A stretch of 64,000 nt of DNA, from positions 1,798,001 to 1,862,000 of the forward strand of contig NZ_JACHJB010000002.1 in NCBI RefSeq assembly GCF_014207745.1. Reading direction: 5' to 3'. This document shows positions 61,215 through 64,000 of this stretch, in pieces. The notes under the pieces were generated by a model. That model was given only the letters and a program-made list of their open reading frames with translations. It was not told where the DNA came from and did not search any database. Source of the stretch: Nonomuraea muscovyensis (GTDB lineage: Bacteria > Actinomycetota > Actinomycetes > Streptosporangiales > Streptosporangiaceae). A program made the position numbers and the translations under genes. Each line of letters begins with the position of its first letter. The first letter of the stretch is position 1.

Positions 61215-61298
61215 GGCCTTCGCCCCCTTGTCGGCCCCTTGTCGGCCCGGCATCGCCTCGGCGTCGGCGCGCACGGGTCGCGCCCGGTGCGCCGACAG

Positions 61299-61327
61299 GT
61301 AGTGAAGCGACTACTCTCCGTAAGAGT
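61299..61327. promoter_or_regulatory. Paired inverted repeats upstream of hhyS (putative TetR-type operator)
   Basis: GTAGT (61299-61303) and ACTAC (61310-61314) flank GAAGCG; immediately overlapping, ACTCT (61313-61317) and AGAGT (61323-61327) flank CCGTA. The element sits between the divergent hydrogenase operon and the TetR-family pseudogene, as expected for a TetR operator or promoter control site. Confidence 0.45.
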
Positions 61328-61379
61328 TACCGTCCCGGCGAAGGGCGCAAACCATTCCAACGGCGCCGCAACCCACACG

Positions 61380-61793
61380 GGCGCTGCGACGCTCCGGAGT
61401 CGCCGACAGGTCGGAGGCGGGGCCGCCCTGCGGGTCGGGGAGGGCCGGCCGGGGGGGCGGCGGGGCGGCTGCTCGCGCTTTCGCCCGCCATGGCTACGCC
61501 TCCGGGACCACCGACCGGATAGCCGAGGAGGCCGGGCTGTCCATCGGATCGCTCTATCAGACTTCCCGAACAAGGACGCGATCCTGGTCGTGCTCGCGCG
61601 GGCGCGTCTGGAGCAGACGGCCGAAACGGTACAGGCCGTACTGGCTGAGCCACGTCCGCTGTCGCTGTCCCAGTGGCTGCCGGTGGCCACGATCGAGTCG
61701 CTCGTCCACCGTTTCGTCGGACATATACCCAACCTCGACGCGGCCGCACTCGACGAGGAAATCATCACGATCGTGACCCGCTATTTGAGCTGA
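61380..61793 (+). pseudogene. Frameshifted TetR-family regulator remnant
   Basis: Seen: an HTH region reads AARAFARHGYASGTTDRIAE and EAGLSIGSLYQ in one frame up to 61560; then the expected YFPNKDAILVVLARAR continues in another frame. Restoring a single T at 61560/61561 rejoins them (TAT CAG TAC TTC). The N-terminal residues before the HTH are also degraded, and the C-terminal ligand domain is short (about 55 residues to the stop at 61793), so an internal part is missing. Inferred: former local regulator, now inactive. Confidence 0.75.
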
Positions 61794-61842
61794 CGCGATC
61801 GCCCAGAGAACGCGACCCAGCTCAGCAACCTTGAACGATCGG

Positions 61843-62037
61843 TTATGGAGCTTCTCGGTGATTGATGAGTCCGTGCTGCCGTTGGTAGTGGCGGCGGCGG
61901 ACGCGAGCTTGGTGCCATCGTCGCCAACGCGACCAACGCAGATAATGCTCGCCGGGATGCAGACGAGCGTGGAGGCGGCGGATCTCGTTGACGGTGAGCG
62001 GGATCAGCTCCTCCCGCTCCTGGATGCTCCAGCGGAT
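61843..62037 (-). mobile_element. Insertion-sequence transposase C-terminal remnant
   Basis: Seen: 64 codons then TAA, reading LIPLTVNEIRRLHARL and then LRWSRWRRWHQARVRRRHY, a Trp/Arg/His-rich ending typical of some IS transposases. An in-frame TGA precedes the fragment, and no upstream part or terminal repeats are visible. The IS family is not assigned. It lies next to the TetR pseudogene. Confidence 0.6.
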
Positions 62038-62314
62038 TCAGGCGACGCGCAGCAGGCGGGTGGCGCGACCGGACCGGCGGCCCGGCACCGGTAGTGCCGA
62101 TTATCCGCGTAAAGGCACTTATATACGAGCCACAATGCGCCACTTCAGCGGTCGGACGGCCGGTGACCTCAGTAATCAAATAATCAATAAACCTTCTCCG
62201 AGGGGTGCCGAATTCAGCGTTGACTCTGGTCACAGAGCCGGAGAAACCTTGACCCTTTGCCGGGAAAATGCTTAGTTTCTCCTGAAGGTCACCCAGATCA
62301 AGACGGGAACGGCC
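62038..62314. other. Non-coding stretch with AT-rich promoter-like part
   Basis: No gene is recognisable between the transposase remnant and the next start. From about 62100 to 62280 the base composition becomes clearly richer in A/T than the surroundings, which fits a promoter region for the downstream three-gene unit or non-native DNA. No precise -10/-35 pair is claimed. Confidence 0.4.
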
Positions 62315-63337
62315 ATGGCGCTCACCCGGATATTTCGCCTGCCCGAAAATCGGCTGACAGGCTTCGTGTCACCATCACGCCCGGTCGAAACGAATCTTCG
62401 GGAAGGGGTCGCCGCCTTTGGCGAAGGTTATGACCGAGCACTCACCGGTGATGTGGACGTCAGCGACTTGCCACCCCACCCTCACCCCTTCGACGGCGCC
62501 GCCACGAGCTGCACCCTGCTGGACACGATCACCCTGAGCAACAGCCGGCGGCTGCGGGCCCTGACGGAGAGGACGGGAGGTGCATACGTCCACCTGATCC
62601 ACGCCGGCGCCGGCCCGGCCCGGCTCGTCGCCCGCGGACGGCAGACGATCGCGTGCATGCACCGCGACACCGCCGGCGCGCTCACCCCGACCGAGATCCC
62701 CGGACCGCGCAGGCGAGCGCTCGACCGCTACTCCCCCATCTCGGCAGCCTGGGAGGACCGACCTGTGGATCTGCGGATCGCCACGGCACTGCCCGGCTGC
62801 GCCGTCGTGAAAGCCGCCAACTGCCGGTCCGCCCGATGGATCGCCACCCACACCCGCTCGCCCACCCTGGTGACCGTCCCCATCGCGGGCGACGACCCCG
62901 CCGCCAGGCTGCTCGTCACCACGTTCTGCAAGACGCTGGGCGTCGAAACCGCCGACGCCGGGCCGCCGGCCAACAGCCGGTGCTTCGAAAGCCTCACCGA
63001 GCTGCCGCTGTGCATCGACGCCGGCGCGGTCGGCGTGCGGCTCGTGCCCGCGGCACAGGCGTCCACCACCGGAGAAACCACCGTGAGGAGATCACCATGT
63101 CCATCCCCGTCGCCGGCCGCCGGCAGCTCAACGAGCGGCACCACAGAGCCGCCCTCGGGCTCTTCCTGGTGGTCGTCATCGCCCACTGGGCGGAACACGT
63201 CATGCAGGCGATCCAGATCTACGCGCTCGGCTGGCCGATCCCGGAGGCGCGCGGGGTGCTCGGGCTGGCGTTCCCGTGGCTCGTCACCTCCGAATGGATG
63301 CACTACGGGTACGCCCTCGTCATGCTCGCCGGGCTGA
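62315..63337 (+). CDS. Hypothetical protein, uncertain 3' end
   Basis: Seen: open frame of 340 codons. Residues 1-256 have normal codon use (LTGFVSPSRPVETNLREGV, GCAVVKAANCRSARWIATH, LPLCIDAGAVGVRLVPAA). After about 63083 the codons become unlike the rest (AGG AGA TCA CCA TGT) and the frame runs on under the next gene. A TGA one base out of frame at 63084 would give a normal end just before the next ribosome site. So a 1-bp insertion or sequencing error near 63080 is possible. No signal peptide, no family recognised. Confidence 0.55.
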   Translation: MALTRIFRLPENRLTGFVSPSRPVETNLREGVAAFGEGYDRALTGDVDVSDLPPHPHPFDGAATSCTLLDTITLSNSRRLRALTERTGGAYVHLIHAGAGPARLVARGRQTIACMHRDTAGALTPTEIPGPRRRALDRYSPISAAWEDRPVDLRIATALPGCAVVKAANCRSARWIATHTRSPTLVTVPIAGDDPAARLLVTTFCKTLGVETADAGPPANSRCFESLTELPLCIDAGAVGVRLVPAAQASTTGETTVRRSPCPSPSPAAGSSTSGTTEPPSGSSWWSSSPTGRNTSCRRSRSTRSAGRSRRRAGCSGWRSRGSSPPNGCTTGTPSSCSPG

Positions 63338-63639
63338 TCATGCTGCGGGCGGGCTTCACCGGTCGCTCCCGGACCTGGTGGAACATCGCGCTCGGGCTCC
63401 AGTTCTGGCACCACGTCGAGCACCTGCTCCTGCTCCTGCAGGCACTGTCCGGCACGAACCTGGCCGGCCGGCCCGTTCCGACCAGCGTCGTGCAGTTGCT
63501 GATCCCCCGTGTCGAGCTGCACCTGTTCTACAACGCCGTGGTCTTCGCGCCGATGGTGGTGGCGATGCTGCTGCACCGCAGGCCGCGCGAGGCCGAACGC
63601 GCCGTCATGCGCTGCGACTGCGCGCTGCGAACCGCATGA
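63097..63639 (+). CDS. His-rich four-helix membrane protein, unknown
   Basis: Seen: 180 aa, GAGGAG 6 nt before the ATG. Four hydrophobic segments carry conserved-looking polar residues: LFLVVVIAHWAEHVMQ, SEWMHYGYALVMLAG, LQFWHHVEHLLLL and PRVELHLFYNAVVFAP. The H-x3-H, H-H-x2-E-H and E-x-H patterns could bind a metal or heme. I recall similar uncharacterised actinobacterial proteins but no function. Cytoplasmic Arg-rich tail with one C-x-C. Stop overlaps the next start (ATGA). Confidence 0.75.
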   Translation: MSIPVAGRRQLNERHHRAALGLFLVVVIAHWAEHVMQAIQIYALGWPIPEARGVLGLAFPWLVTSEWMHYGYALVMLAGLIMLRAGFTGRSRTWWNIALGLQFWHHVEHLLLLLQALSGTNLAGRPVPTSVVQLLIPRVELHLFYNAVVFAPMVVAMLLHRRPREAERAVMRCDCALRTA

Positions 63640-64000
63640 GACGGCGGCACCCGTTCCCGCCACTGACCGTCGTCCTGCTGCTCGTCTCCGCTCTCCTGCT
63701 GACCTGGACGTTCCCCGCGATCGGCCCGGCGCTGCGGCTCGCCGGCGGCGACGGCCGGCCCGGGACCTTCACCGCGCGGCGCCTGGACTGCGTTCGGCAC
63801 CCCGGCCACGAAAGCTGCGCCTGGACCGGCGACTTCAGCTCCCATGACGGCGTCGTCCGTCGCACGGGAGTCACCTTCGCCGGCAGCGACCGGGCCACCC
63901 ACCGCGCGGGCGGGCGGACCGGGGCGATCGACGTCGGGCTGCCCAACCGGGTGTACGGGCCGGACGGCTCAACCGAATGGATCTTCACGGCGTTCCTGTT
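63636..64000 (+). CDS. Membrane protein, unknown (runs off window)
   Basis: Seen: first 121 codons only. Basic start MRRRHPFPP, one hydrophobic helix (about residues 10-30), then an extracytoplasmic-looking region with two Cys (DCVRHPGHESCAW) that may form a disulfide, and a second hydrophobic segment beginning at the window edge (TEWIFTAFLF). No family recognised. Coupled by a 4-nt overlap to the His-rich membrane protein gene; the two may act together. Confidence 0.65.
   Translation, partial: MRRRHPFPPLTVVLLLVSALLLTWTFPAIGPALRLAGGDGRPGTFTARRLDCVRHPGHESCAWTGDFSSHDGVVRRTGVTFAGSDRATHRAGGRTGAIDVGLPNRVYGPDGSTEWIFTAFL

Noticed and set aside
61215..61251. Extended N-terminus of the hydrogenase small subunit as a Tat signal (from ATG 61251)
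   Set aside because: The added residues are Gly/Lys/Ala-rich and contain no twin-arginine motif or hydrophobic core.
61380..61793. Programmed frameshift in the TetR-family gene
   Set aside because: No slippery sequence or pseudoknot at 61560; the N-terminus is also degraded and the C-terminal domain is shortened, which fits decay.

Overview
The window is high-GC actinobacterial DNA. Evidence: strong G/C bias at third codon positions, many GTG starts with GGAGG-type ribosome sites, actinobacterial gene neighbourhoods (rel-apt-secF-secD-yajC-ruvBAC-yebC-pdxT-pdxS), phosphatidylinositol mannoside genes (pimA-patA-pgsA) and an actinobacterial high-affinity (group 1h type) NiFe hydrogenase locus. 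A filamentous actinomycete, perhaps of Streptosporangiaceae type, fits best; the genus is inference only.

Layout. (1) 1-2329: membrane-anchored cyclophilin and a DUF349 coiled-coil protein. (2) 2541-21149: an accessory block that appears to sit between the DUF349 gene and rel. It encodes an HglS-like 2-oxoadipate dioxygenase/decarboxylase, a LysR regulator, a YdiJ-like FAD/Fe-S D-2-hydroxyglutarate dehydrogenase, a Glu/Leu-type amino acid dehydrogenase, an unannotated 58-aa Cys-rich protein, a TrkA-N membrane protein, a large NB-ARC/LuxR regulator, an ornithine cyclodeaminase-family enzyme, an ALDH7-type aldehyde dehydrogenase, a complete branched-chain-type ABC importer and a second LysR regulator. 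Together these make a plausible route from lysine or pipecolate through aminoadipate semialdehyde, aminoadipate, 2-oxoadipate and D-2-hydroxyglutarate to 2-oxoglutarate. (3) 21268-38951: conserved housekeeping run on the minus strand: rel, apt, secF, secD, yajC, ruvB, ruvA, ruvC, an Eis-like acetyltransferase, a fused ABC permease, yebC, pdxT, phoD, pdxS and a DUF3048 lipoprotein. (4) 39015-46933: envelope lipid genes (LemA-like, pimA, patA, pgsA), a non-canonical EF-G paralogue, a secreted glycosidase-like protein and an Ap4A phosphorylase-like HIT protein.

(5) 47100-61214: a NiFe-hydrogenase locus arranged as two convergent operons. On the plus strand are a SIS-HypC fusion, a second SIS protein and hypF. 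On the minus strand, starting at the hydrogenase small subunit, are hhyS, hhyL, a NifU-like protein, DUF5947, a 74-aa protein, a DUF6084-like protein, an unrecognised 356-aa protein, the maturation protease, a 35-aa membrane peptide, hypA, hypC, hypD and hypE. No hypB is present in the window. The small subunit has Asp in place of one proximal-cluster Cys and no Tat signal. Four genes of this locus carry in-frame 15- or 18-bp tandem repeats. (6) 61299-62037: a frameshifted TetR-family pseudogene beside a palindromic putative operator, and a transposase C-terminal remnant. (7) 62315-64000: three linked genes of unknown function, including a His-rich four-helix membrane protein; the last runs off the window.

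The least described parts are the Cys-rich micro-protein inside the amino-acid catabolic block, the SIS-HypC/SIS pair and uncharacterised accessory genes of the hydrogenase locus, and the terminal three-gene operon.
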